A program made the translations under genes and the position numbers. A stretch of DNA of 18,940 nt. Source: Phialocephala subalpina. Lineage: Eukaryota > Ascomycota > Leotiomycetes > Helotiales > Mollisiaceae. Below, piece after piece: positions 1-7,700 of the stretch; position 1 is the first letter of the stretch; every line of letters begins with the position of its first letter. Under the pieces are notes generated by a model. It saw only the letters and a program-made list of their open reading frames with translations, did not search any database and was not told where the DNA came from. Location of the stretch: positions 200,683 through 219,622 of the forward strand of contig FJOG01000046.1 of assembly GCA_900073065.1 (NCBI GenBank). Reading direction: 5' to 3'.

Positions 1-1422
1 AATTCTTCACTCACAATAGCAGCCTGCCACGCCGCCTCGAGTTCCGCGGGATGTTTCTCTCCCCGCAATACGGACCTGCTAAAACAATGTCTTTACCACC
101 CCCCTGAAAATTTGAATTCAAGAATTTATGGCAATGGGCCGCTTTACGCTCTTAACCTAAGGTTGTGGGGCGCGGTGGTAGAGGCGGCACCGCTATTTCG
201 GAGGGGGTGGGTGGTGCAGGAGAGGATCTTGAGTCGGCGGATGGTCTTTTTTGGTGAAGGGTTGGTGGGGTGGGAGTGTGCAGAGCTGAGGGCTTTTGAG
301 AGTTTTCCATTAGGGTTGCCGGAGGATCTGGAGGAGAACGATAAAATTAAGGGCATGTTAAGACGGCTTGTAAACGAGGCAGACGCTCTCCCTACTATCA
401 AGGAGGTGGCGAGCTCTTCAACGCTGGGGAAGCGTCTGACCAATTGGTTCAACGACATTTTCCTCTCCCAAACCAAACGTCACACGGCACTATTCGAATC
501 TCCTACCCAAGCAGAAGCATATGACATCTATACCATGATCGTCAACAAATACACTTCCTGTGAGCTAACTCACCTTTCCGACACCCTCCCTGCTATATCT
601 GGTATCGCCACCTTCCTTTCGCCCTTTCTCTCCGCATCCCTCAATGCTTCCTCCACCTCTCAATTATTCCTTGCTGGCCTCTGGCGCACCCATTTCTTCC
701 CCGGCCTTATCTGGGCCGTCCAATCCGACCCCAACAGCTCAACCCCAACCTACGGTGTTCGCTCATTCCCGCCATTATTATACCGCGCTCCAACGTGGTC
801 ATGGGCCTCAATTTCTGGATGCGTTAAGAATCCGACTATTTCTCGCGATTCTAGAACCCTAACAAATATCTTAGAGTGCACGGCGCCCGCCCAATCTGCG
901 GCCGGGTTCGGTAAACTCCTCGAGCCTGCAATATTGAAACTTCGCGGCCCACTGCGCCAGCTAAAAGTCTATCGCGACGAAAAAGGCCCCTTAAGGTCGA
1001 AGTACCGACGTCCGCCGAAACGGCCCATGCACCTCGTTCTCGACGGCGAGGAATATGCTTCGAAGTCGAAGGGCGTGACGTGGGATGTGAGTTGGGATGA
1101 GCGGGAGTTAACAATGCCGCTACCATCACCGCCATTAGATAATGATGATGAGAATGAAAGGGGAGGTTTAAGTGGAAGCCAGCATGAGAATGAGACATTG
1201 TACGTGATGCCTATTTTAAGGTCTGCAGGATTGGCTATTGGGCCACGGAGGCAGATGAGGTATAGAATGTGGGGAATTATTTTGAAAAAGATAGAGAAGG
1301 GACAAAGTTGGCAGCGGGGCTATGTGAGGGTTGGGTTATTGAGACTGCTGAGTTGGGAGAAGGATGATGCTTACTTTGAGTTTTTGTGTCGTGGAGATGT
1401 ATGTGAGCTGCAGATCTGGTGA
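1..1422 (+). CDS. HET-domain (heterokaryon incompatibility) protein, 5'-truncated by window edge
   Basis: The frame is open from base 1 to the TGA at 1420-1422 (473 codons), so the true start lies upstream; the TTG at 112 is only the first start-like codon. Recognised HET-domain blocks appear in order: SLTIAACHAASSSAGCF near the window start; GWVVQERILSRRMVFF (Trp-x-x-Gln-Glu, QE at 217-222) followed by GWECAE; the LTHLSDTLPAISGIA block; a LAGLWRTHFFPGLIW block; and RAPTWSWASISG near 784-819. The C-terminal tail has the YVRVGLL motif common at the end of HET proteins. The N-terminal part of the HET domain is outside the window. Family members trigger vegetative incompatibility or related cell death when non-self is sensed; the partner of this one cannot be told. 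No intron, stop or frameshift is visible, so the seen part looks intact. Family assignment is firm; specific function is unknown. Confidence 0.85.
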   Translation, partial: NSSLTIAACHAASSSAGCFSPRNTDLLKQCLYHPPENLNSRIYGNGPLYALNLRLWGAVVEAAPLFRRGWVVQERILSRRMVFFGEGLVGWECAELRAFESFPLGLPEDLEENDKIKGMLRRLVNEADALPTIKEVASSSTLGKRLTNWFNDIFLSQTKRHTALFESPTQAEAYDIYTMIVNKYTSCELTHLSDTLPAISGIATFLSPFLSASLNASSTSQLFLAGLWRTHFFPGLIWAVQSDPNSSTPTYGVRSFPPLLYRAPTWSWASISGCVKNPTISRDSRTLTNILECTAPAQSAAGFGKLLEPAILKLRGPLRQLKVYRDEKGPLRSKYRRPPKRPMHLVLDGEEYASKSKGVTWDVSWDERELTMPLPSPPLDNDDENERGGLSGSQHENETLYVMPILRSAGLAIGPRRQMRYRMWGIILKKIEKGQSWQRGYVRVGLLRLLSWEKDDAYFEFLCRGDVCELQIW

Positions 1423-2480
1423 AGTAGTTGAGTAATTGGGGGCACGCTCGACAACTCGGGGATCAGAAATTCTTTCGTTTGCGTGAGAAGCTATGGACTG
1501 AGCGAATATAACATCGTACTAAGTAGCTAGAGAATCGCTCCTGCCGCTTATTTTGTCAATAGCGAAAATGAATCAAAGTAGCTTTAGTATATCTTCCGAG
1601 CCCTGCTAGCGAACCCAGACCCAACGTCTATAAATTAAAGGATACTAGCAGCTAAACCGAATGCTTAAACGGGATCAGCCATGACGTATGGTGGGTTCAA
1701 TTATCACAAGCAGACGCGATCTATATCTGGAAAGGATATATAGGACAGAATGGTGGAGTGTGTGTGAAATCAATAGGGAGTACGAACCAGACAGTGTGTA
1801 CATCCTAGATTGCGTGTCTATTTAAATAGTCCTCGCCTTAATATTTTAGATGATCTCTAGGAATTTCTTCGAGCGGGCCGGTTAGACTAACCAACCAGTC
1901 AGGCCAATGTTGCCTAAAATCCCTGGTCCCTAGGTTAGGACAATCGTCCCATAAAACAGCGACCAAGACCGCTGAATTCGGCGGCTATCACACCTAAACA
2001 TTGTATTTACCTGTAACTGCTTGTTATTTAAGGGATTAGTTCCCGCTCGTGCGGTATGAGGCTCGGTGATGAAGTTCTCGCGATGTCTGGGCGGGATTTG
2101 AAGTGTTGGATTGCTCTTATGATGGGGAGTCGCCTCTATCGGAATGGTGATCAGTGATCACTCATAGACCGCTTCTACTACAAGCTGCAGCTTATTTAAT
2201 TCTCACTGTTTTGATCTGCAGAAGTTCCTAGTGTCACCATCAAATATATTGATTATTACGGAGCGTGTGGAGTTTGGAGCAAGAGGAACTCTCCAGTGTT
2301 GAAAGATGTGAACATTGGGTGATTCACAACTAGTACAGAGTCACGTCACGCATTCATGAATGTTTTGAAAAGCCATGCTCATTTGATACTATGTTACTCG
2401 ACTGAACGTCTCGCAAGCAGCCTTGAAGGCAACTGATTCACTATCCTCTGCTCATCGAGCCAATCCGTCCACTACACTCT
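1423..2480. other. Intergenic region, no supported gene
   Basis: This holds the 3' flank of the HET gene and the convergent 3' flank of the minus-strand gene at 2481. It has ordinary base composition and no long open frame with recognisable protein. The only small structures seen are a 6-bp inverted repeat with a 3-base loop at 2147-2161 (GTGATC/GATCAC) and a 34-codon open frame starting at the ATG near 2056, which I do not consider supported. Confidence 0.6.
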
Positions 2481-3143
2481 TTAATATGAAGAGAAAGGCC
2501 CTGACGGTGGGTAGTCCTCAGGAGTAATGCCGCTAACTTTATGACCAGGTCTTCTGGGCACTGAGAATCGGCGCTCTTGAAATCGAGGACCAGGACCTCG
2601 CGGGCCAGAACTTCGAACATCTTGGTTTCGCGATCCTGGACCTGAAGGAACTTGGTAGCGAGACTGTGGAAAGCGAGGCTCTGCGGGATCATCAGGCTGT
2701 AGCTCGAAAGCTACGATGACAGGATCAGGATTTTGAGGTTGAGGGAAACGGGAACCAGGAAAGTGGGGACCTGTTGGGGTATTGGGTAGGTGTAGACGTC
2801 CCATGGGGATGGGACCAGGACGACCATTGAGTGGGATTCCACAGCCAATACCACCGCCGAGTGGGATATGACCCCGACTTGGATGTTGAGGGAGACGAGG
2901 ATCAGAGAGTTGACGTGACCTGCGTGTACTCGATCCTGTCATTTCGAATTGTTTTACAGCCGACAACTGAACCGCGGACATCACACAGAACAAGGCTTCA
3001 TCCATCAAGATTCCATATTCGTCCGAAATCCTTCTGACGTAGTCTTCAAGGTCCTGCCACGATTGAGTTGCAACGATGAGTCCCTCCCTGTCGTCCGAAG
3101 TCGCGATTATTGCCTGGAGAATGTAGTGGTGGATTCGGTCCAT
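2481..3143 (-). CDS. Hypothetical Pro/Gly/Arg-rich protein, 220 aa
   Basis: This is a single-exon frame of 220 codons. The start at 3143 is preceded by a CA-rich leader and, about 145 bases upstream, a TATA-like box, which supports this ATG. Residues 1-70 look folded, with helix-like stretches (YILQAIIATSDDREGLIVA, then QDLEDYVRRISDEYGILMDE). From about residue 75 to the end the protein is low-complexity, with many Pro, Gly, Arg, Phe and Ser residues and loose repeats such as PGPRFQERRF, EPRFPQSRYQ and GPHFPGSRFPQ. I see no signal peptide, membrane segment or catalytic motif and recognise no family. The tail repeats suggest a disordered, possibly RNA- or protein-binding tail, but that is inference. 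It may pair in type with the next minus-strand gene (3876-4515), which also joins a short helical part to a disordered tract. Confidence 0.55.
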   Translation of the reverse strand: MDRIHHYILQAIIATSDDREGLIVATQSWQDLEDYVRRISDEYGILMDEALFCVMSAVQLSAVKQFEMTGSSTRRSRQLSDPRLPQHPSRGHIPLGGGIGCGIPLNGRPGPIPMGRLHLPNTPTGPHFPGSRFPQPQNPDPVIVAFELQPDDPAEPRFPQSRYQVPSGPGSRNQDVRSSGPRGPGPRFQERRFSVPRRPGHKVSGITPEDYPPSGPFSSY

Positions 3144-3286
3144 GACTGCGATGTTCTTGTGTTTTCTGAAATATTGCGTTGAAGCTGATGATGGTTCTGA
3201 GGTTGTGTGTTGTGTTGTGTAGTGCGATGAAGTGTTTGGTATGTGAAGAGGATGGAAAGGATGTCCTGGGAGAGGAAGTGCAATCT

Positions 3287-3294
3287 CTTAAATA
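3287..3294 (-). promoter_or_regulatory. TATA-like box upstream of the 2481-3143 gene
   Basis: On the minus strand the sequence reads TATTTAAG, about 145 bases before the ATG at 3143. Between it and the ATG lies a leader rich in CA/ACA units (3200-3225) and pyrimidines, as is common for fungal 5' untranslated regions. Position and composition support a promoter; no mapping data are available. Confidence 0.4.
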
Positions 3295-3875
3295 GATGTT
3301 TGAAAGCCTCCATGACTGTTTGGATTTTCCTCTTGCTTCCATTTGAATCGAATCGATTCATGCTTGATAGACATCGAATCATTTAAGAGCCGGTGATTCT
3401 GAGTCAAGACTCGATAAGAGCTGCGAGGATCCAACAATCTAACGAATGTCCTGATCCAATACGTGTCTGATCAAGTTGTCAGGAAATCATGACCTTACTT
3501 CTGTAGTTTCAATTGATACAACAAAAGAACTGCGATATTCATTTGGACTTGGGCTTTAGACAATCCTCTGATATCTACAACCTGCTATCACAGCGCGAGA
3601 ACACTCCAGAAGACTACACCCGGAAGGCCAACTTCATAACCTTTCATTACTCAGACATGTCACATTATCACTCCTCAAGCTAGGACTTCTGAAAAGCAAA
3701 CTCTCTTATTATCACATTGTTTAAAAGGTCTCGCGTTTCATTATGTAAGAGTACACATGCAGCATCTTCGTATTGCCTGTAACCTTAGAAGTTTGGTTTC
3801 GACAGTTTCCTCCATTGCCGCTGTTATCGAAAGGGGCTGTTGAAGACGCAAAGTGGCTACTCAGTATAAGGAGAA
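3295..3875. other. Intergenic region, nothing recognised
   Basis: About 580 bases between two minus-strand genes. It presumably holds the upstream control region of the gene at 2481-3143 and the 3' flank of the gene at 3876. I see no open frame of note, repeat or RNA gene. Confidence 0.5.
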
Positions 3876-4515
3876 TTATCCCGAGGAACGCTCACGTTCC
3901 GTCCTAGCCCATAATTTATGAAATTGCTCTAATGTACTCCCACGTTTTGCCAACAGCTCCGCGAATGCATCTACTGTTATTGGGCATTGTTCTTCCAGCC
4001 ACTTGAGAAACGCTTCGAATGCTGGTTCATGATCTGGTTCAGGCTGGCGTGAAAGTTGGGCACGGTTGCGATGACCAGGCTGATAGATTTCCGTGCGTGC
4101 AGGCTGTCTAGGCCGGGATGCAGCGTGCGAGGGTTGATGGAAACCTTGTGCTCGTCGATTCGAAGAAGATTGATTTAGTTGGTACGAAGGTCGTGCAGAT
4201 GGACGTGAATGTTGAGTTTGTCGGTAAGAAGGAGTAGTAGATTGATATGACGGTGCACACGGCGGGCAGTCTCCGGGATATTTGTCAGGTGTTATATAGA
4301 TCTCAGCGTCCGCAAGATTACCTGCTTGACATTTCGTATGCATCGGCAACATCGTTCACCATTTTGTTGAAGCACGTCAGACACCCACTTGCATGATCCA
4401 GCTCTTCTAAGTTCTTTACAATCTCGAGAGCGGCGCCCTTCCATTTCGCCTTGCCGCAGTCCATGTCTCTGATGCTTTCTGCTGGTGCCTTCTCAACCGT
4501 ATAGGGGACTTTCAT
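3876..4515 (-). CDS. Hypothetical protein in two overlapping frames (intron or frameshift)
   Basis: Two minus-strand frames overlap at 4318-4352 and probably belong to one gene. The upstream frame (4515-4318) starts with an ATG, contains KAKWKGAALEIVKNLEELD and a Cys-x2-Cys pair (SGCLTCF), then stops at TAA. The downstream frame (4352-3876, one base offset) has a Ser/Gln/Arg/Pro-rich tract followed by an ordered-looking C-terminus (PAFEAFLKWLEEQCPITVDAF, then ELLAKRG). Joining them needs an intron of length 3n+1. Several weak GT...AG pairs fit (58 or 67 bases, for example), none convincing; a GTAATC donor at the end of the first frame gives 51 bases, the wrong phase. A real frameshift is therefore equally possible. 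I recognise no family and no targeting signal. Confidence 0.45.
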
Positions 4516-4942
4516 TGGCTGATATAGGTCACGTTCTTTCGTTGCCGCTTATCTCTGCAGGTCTTTGCACTGGGCTCATTTTCGATTTTTATTTGCTTTT
4601 TTTTCTGAAGTGAATTGTAAGCATGTTCGGATAGTCTGTTATACCACAAGAATGTTAGCGTTCTTCAATCTTTCATGCTCATGTGACCAGTGCCGCCTTT
4701 GCTCAGGCGGCTCAGGTTCGGCTCAGATCTCACCCTATTTACGCGATGCGGTGCAGCCAATCTCACATAGGAATGTTCTCATGGCATTTTCCACTTCCGT
4801 CTTTGGACCTGAGCAGTCGCTGCTCTAGCCTAAGCTGTGTCTTGAGCCCCTGAGTATACCGCTGAGTCAGCTGGAGCTTGCGCAGGGGATCCTTTTCCGA
4901 CCCCTAAGAAATCGGGTACTGTTTCCACGTCCGTCTATCCGT
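4516..4942. other. Intergenic region at the truncated end of the NLR
   Basis: Similarity to the NLR stops abruptly at about 4943, and the next bases are unrelated. A GGCTCAG heptamer occurs three times close together near 4702-4726. An 87-codon plus-strand frame (4565-4828) has no recognisable features and is not supported. Confidence 0.5.
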
Positions 4943-5398
4943 TCATGAGAGGTATGTAACACAGATTGTCGTAATATCAGTCTCTGCCTTCGGAAACCAA
5001 ATGTCCCGGGTTCGGTTAAAGTATTGCTGTGTCGTATAATGGACTAATCGGATAATCTTGCTTTTCTCATCCACTGTGACTAATCCAGCACACACGGAGA
5101 CAATATCTTCAATGTTAGGCTGACTCTTCTCATCAAACTCAGATTTGCCAGGTTTGATAGCAATCGCATATTGAAGTTCTACTGTGATCAAAGGCCGCTT
5201 AGCGCAAGTGATCCACCACAAACCCTTTTTGGCGAGCCTTTCTCCGTTTGCGTCTTGTGCTGTGATTCGTTCCATAGCGTTCTTATATGTCTGGTTATAC
5301 GCATTGGATCCTGTTGGCAGACTTTCTATGGCACTTTGGATATCGCTTTCCGTTGTCTTCCCCATTAAAAAATCGAGATAGAGTTGAGCAAGTAAAAA
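4943..5398 (-). pseudogene. NLR segment 4: post-NACHT helical/winged-helix part, truncated
   Basis: The frame reads FLLAQLYLDFL, MGKTTESDIQSAIESLP, GSNAYNQTYKNAMERI, GLWWITCAKRPLITVELQY, IEDIVSVCAGLVTVDE, IIRLVHYTTQQYFNRT and TDITTICVTYLS, all conserved in NACHT/ankyrin-type fungal NLRs. It stops at TGA (4943-4945) immediately after TYLS, where relatives continue into another motif and then repeats; the sequence beyond is unrelated, so this is a breakpoint and not a natural end. The Met at 5365 lies inside the domain. There are several Glu-to-Lys and His-to-Tyr type differences from memory of relatives, but no stop, so RIP damage is milder than in segment 3. Confidence 0.82.
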
Positions 5399-5441
5399 CT
5401 TAAATAGAATTAGTACTTATGGTTTTATTAAAAGAAAATAC
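5399..5441 (-). other. Probable short intron of the NLR after NACHT
   Basis: On the minus strand: GTATTTTC donor, CTAAT branch-like site inside AGTACTAATT, TTTAAG acceptor, 43 bases. The following exon opens with FLLAQLYLDFL, the expected continuation. In-frame ATA-TAG before the donor may reflect RIP of an ATG and of a shifted donor, so both splice sites could be damaged. Confidence 0.5.
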
Positions 5442-5896
5442 CTATATTCTCTTGATAGCCTCAGCGATTTTAGCTTTGATCTTGTACTGTAATACTAAGT
5501 TCTTCCTGAGAAATACTCGTTGAGGCAATATATAATTATCTAGATATGTTTGTATATCTTTTTTACTAGTACAAATCTCCAATTGGACGCTCCTTTGAAA
5601 CATTTTAGTAATCTCTAGGATGTACCTCGAAGTTGCTAAGAGATTTGTTCCGTATTTTGCTTGAAGGCTAAATATCTCTAATAGAAATATTATCCGGTAA
5701 CCATTAGATACTTGGTATTTATTAAGTGCATTAATAATAATAAATACTCTCGAATACGCAGTAACCATAAACTGGATGGATCTCGAAATCTCGTCGACAA
5801 ATAGCCGTGTTCGTTTAGTTTTGTATCGATTATAAAGATCTTTCACGCTAGTTGGTAACGAGAATTAGTACTCAGCTAGTTGTTTTAGCAAGCTTA
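5442..5896 (-). pseudogene. NLR segment 3: Walker B half of NACHT, heavily RIP-mutated
   Basis: This continues the NACHT frame directly after the transposon: SLLKQLAEY, a TAA at 5865-5867, SLPTSVKDLYNRYKTKRTR, DEISRSIQF, SRVFIIINALNKYQVSNGY, LLATSRYILEITKMF and LRKNLVLQYKIKAKIAEA. Relatives carry V-V-D-A-L-D-E-C at the Walker B site. Here it reads I-I-N-A-L-N-K-Y, each change explained by one G-to-A or C-to-T step, so the acidic Walker B residues are lost. The 134-codon open stretch that remains (5846-5442) begins with GTG and is not a real gene. It ends at ATA-TAG next to a GTATTTTC donor-like site. Base composition is clearly more AT-rich than in segments 1 and 4. Confidence 0.85.
5895..5896. 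repeat. TA target-site duplication, left copy
   Basis: TA next to the left end; its partner is at 7265-7266. Collapsing the two to one restores the codon series TTG CTA GTA AGC TTG CTA of the NLR on the minus strand. Confidence 0.8.
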
Positions 5897-5921
5897 TAGT
5901 CACGGGTTTTAAGTCTGTGCG
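5897..5921 (+). repeat. Left terminal inverted repeat of the Tc1 element
   Basis: It begins TAGTCACGGG directly after the TA and ends TAAGTCTGTGCG. Against the right end it matches in register, strongest over the inner 12 bases (TAAGTCTGTGCG against TAAATCTATGCG, two transitions). The outer bases match less well but mostly differ by transitions. Confidence 0.7.
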
Positions 5922-6225
5922 TTTTTTAGTTAAAATCGCGAAAATTCGCGCTTTCCTCCATTACTTTTTCCTTTTTAAACTACTATTATACTATTATAAC
6001 GCACTCTTTTGCGCTAAACCGATAGCAATCGGCGCCCTCGAGGTTACGAACTAACTCCTTATGAAAGGGGAAAGATTAAGGGCGCCGCTTTGGCCGGTAT
6101 ATTTTAAGCTAAAATCGCCGACGCGATAAAGCGCGGTAAGAGTACTATACGCGGTATACTTGCACTCGAAATATTAAGAACTAATAGCGCTTTTTTACCT
6201 CGAAAAAGCCATCCTCCGATTTACA

Positions 6226-7085
6226 ATGAATAAGACTAGCAAACGATATTACGAGACCTCTGAAAATACTCCAAAAAAACTTTTTAGTACCGCCGAGAAG
6301 ATATAAGCCTTATAATAAGTAATATTTACATTAAGAATTTAGTATATTATTATAGGCTCAAGTATTAGCGTATTAAAAAGAGGCTTAAATTGATAATAGT
6401 TATAGTTACTAATAAACTTTTTTAATGCCGAGTTAAAGAGCATTAGACTGTTAATAAATGGCGTTAATATATATAGAGTGATAAGTATTTTGTAGAGTGG
6501 GATAAAAATATAAAATAAGAATGGGTATAAAGGACTCCAACCGATAAATAGAAGCCGCAAATAATTATAATATACAAGAATAAAAAGCAAATGAGAGTAA
6601 TAATTTGGGTAGCCTTTTGGGGTAATAGAGAGAGGTGTCCTCTATTTATTTTGGAGCGTAACTTCGAGTCTAAGAAATATAAGTATATTGCCGACTTATA
6701 TATCTAAGTATTAGAATATTAACTCTTCGAGTATTATTATAACGAGCTTATTTTCATGCAAGATAACGCCCTTATTTATACTGCCAAAAAAGTTAAAGAA
6801 TAATTCGAGGAAAACGGTATAAATACGATTAATTGGCCTTCTTATTCCCTAGATTTTAACTCCATTAAATACGCTTAATAGAAACTCAAAAAACGAGTCC
6901 AAAAGATATTCTTTAAAGTTATAAATACTAAAGGGGAATCAAAAAAAGATAAGAAGGCTTTAGAAGAAGCTTTAAAAGCTACTTGGCTTACTATTTTTGA
7001 CTCTTTTTTTGAGTTTTTGGTAAAGAGTATACTTAATAGGATTAAAGCTTGCATTAAAGCAAAGGGCTAATATACGAAGTACTAA
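6226..7085 (+). pseudogene. Tc1/mariner DD34E transposase, inactivated by RIP-type changes
   Basis: A likely start at 6226 (MNKTSKRYYETSENTPKK) is in a different phase from the catalytic part, so an indel lies around 6300-6430, in the DNA-binding region. From about 6435 to 7085 one frame can be followed: KEH, stop, then W-R near 6459, then S-D-K at 6477-6485 where relatives have S-D-E-C (first catalytic Asp kept at 6480); MRVIIWVAFWGNRERCPLFI from 6591; FMQDNA with the second Asp at 6762; and WPSYSLDFNSIKYA. The last motif corresponds to W-P-P-Y-S-P-D-L-N-P-I-E-H-A-W, and its catalytic Glu codon is now AAA (Lys) at 6867-6869. Spacing from second Asp to this position is 34 residues, hence DD34E. 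At least six in-frame stops follow, many where Trp or Gln is expected. It ends ACIKAKG, stop, YTKY, stop at 7083-7085. Confidence 0.85.
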
Positions 7086-7239
7086 AGTAACTAAAGTGGA
7101 TTTTGTTTTAAAGGGAAGATATAATTGTTATTTCTTATTAATTTACTTCAAAAATCAAGGGGATAACTATTAGAATGATTATTTTGTGTAATAATAAGTC
7201 GAATAGATTTCTTTGATATTTTTTGGTTAAAGCTTTAAC

Positions 7240-7264
7240 CGCATAGATTTATTGTCTAGTATTG
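7240..7264 (-). repeat. Right terminal inverted repeat of the Tc1 element
   Basis: On the minus strand it begins CAATACTAGA next to the TA and ends TAAATCTATGCG, the counterpart of the left repeat in the same register. It is followed inward by GTTAAAGCTTTAAC, itself a 14-base palindrome. Confidence 0.7.
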
Positions 7265-7266
7265 TA
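7265..7266. repeat. TA target-site duplication, right copy
   Basis: TA next to the right end of the Tc1 element, inside a GTA codon of the NLR on the minus strand; partner of 5895-5896. Confidence 0.8.
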
Positions 7267-7619
7267 CTAGCAAGTTGACGATCTTTTGCATGTCTTGCTA
7301 CCGGAAGTTACAATATAGGTACGCAATCCCAATGCTCTCGTCACTTTGGAATCGAGTCGTGAGATTTTTTACTATAATTGATGTGAGAATTGTCTTCCCC
7401 GCCCCGGGAATGCCTGGACAAAACAACGTCTGATTGTTCGTCTCTAGCCACGCTTGGAACTCTGGCGAATCTAAGAGCCACTGGCTAGTGCCCCGTTGTC
7501 GCCTCCCAATGTAATCTGTCTGTTGGGGACCATAGTCAACCGGTGTAAGCTAATCGAGGATCTTAATATTTTTATCTTTGTCTAACTTGTACTTCATCCT
7601 TTGAACATTTGTATTAATT
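7267..7619 (-). pseudogene. NLR segment 2: linker and Walker A half of NACHT
   Basis: The frame reads through [36 protein letters not shown] and [16 protein letters not shown]. The Walker A P-loop GIPGAGKT lies at 7391-7414 and is intact. Next comes [12 protein letters not shown], then a TAG at 7298-7300 and QDMQKIVNLL up to the transposon. A second TAG at 7550-7552 stands where relatives have Trp in a D-W-L-T-P motif, a G-to-A change. The segment ends at the duplicated TA (7265-7266). The P-loop itself is spared, but the segment cannot be translated through. Confidence 0.85.
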
Positions 7620-7700
7620 CTAGATATAGTAAGAAGAACAACTGACATAATATTAGAAACACTCTTAAAACTCGCTAGAAGCTAGAAAATAACTAATTAC
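7620..7700 (-). other. Probable intron of the NLR between PNP and NACHT parts
   Basis: On the minus strand it starts TCAG|GTAATT and ends ATATCTAG before coding sequence resumes, 81 bases, AT-rich and with stops in frame. The exact acceptor is unsure: joining at this AG leaves the phase off by one, so either another AG is used or an indel has occurred. The reading resumes clearly by about 7600. Confidence 0.5.

Larger units (their letters stand above)
5897..7264 (+). mobile_element. Tc1/mariner (DD34E) DNA transposon, RIP-degraded
   Basis: A 1368-base element flanked on both sides by TA (5895-5896 and 7265-7266), the target duplication of Tc1/mariner elements. The boundaries are set by the interrupted NLR frame, not guessed: NLR coding ends at 7267 and resumes at 5894 in the same phase. 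The ends form terminal inverted repeats in the same register (5897-5921 and 7240-7264), with most differences being transitions. Inside is a plus-strand transposase pseudogene. The whole element is AT-rich with frequent TA, and nearly every broken residue is explained by C-to-T or G-to-A, the RIP pattern. It is non-autonomous in its present state. Confidence 0.88.

Noticed and set aside
112..144. TTG or later codon as start of the HET gene
   Set aside because: The frame is open to base 1 and the upstream residues match the HET domain, so the gene continues beyond the window.
6339..6590. Minus-strand 83-codon hydrophobic open frame
   Set aside because: Antisense shadow within the RIP-degraded transposase; composition is AT-driven.
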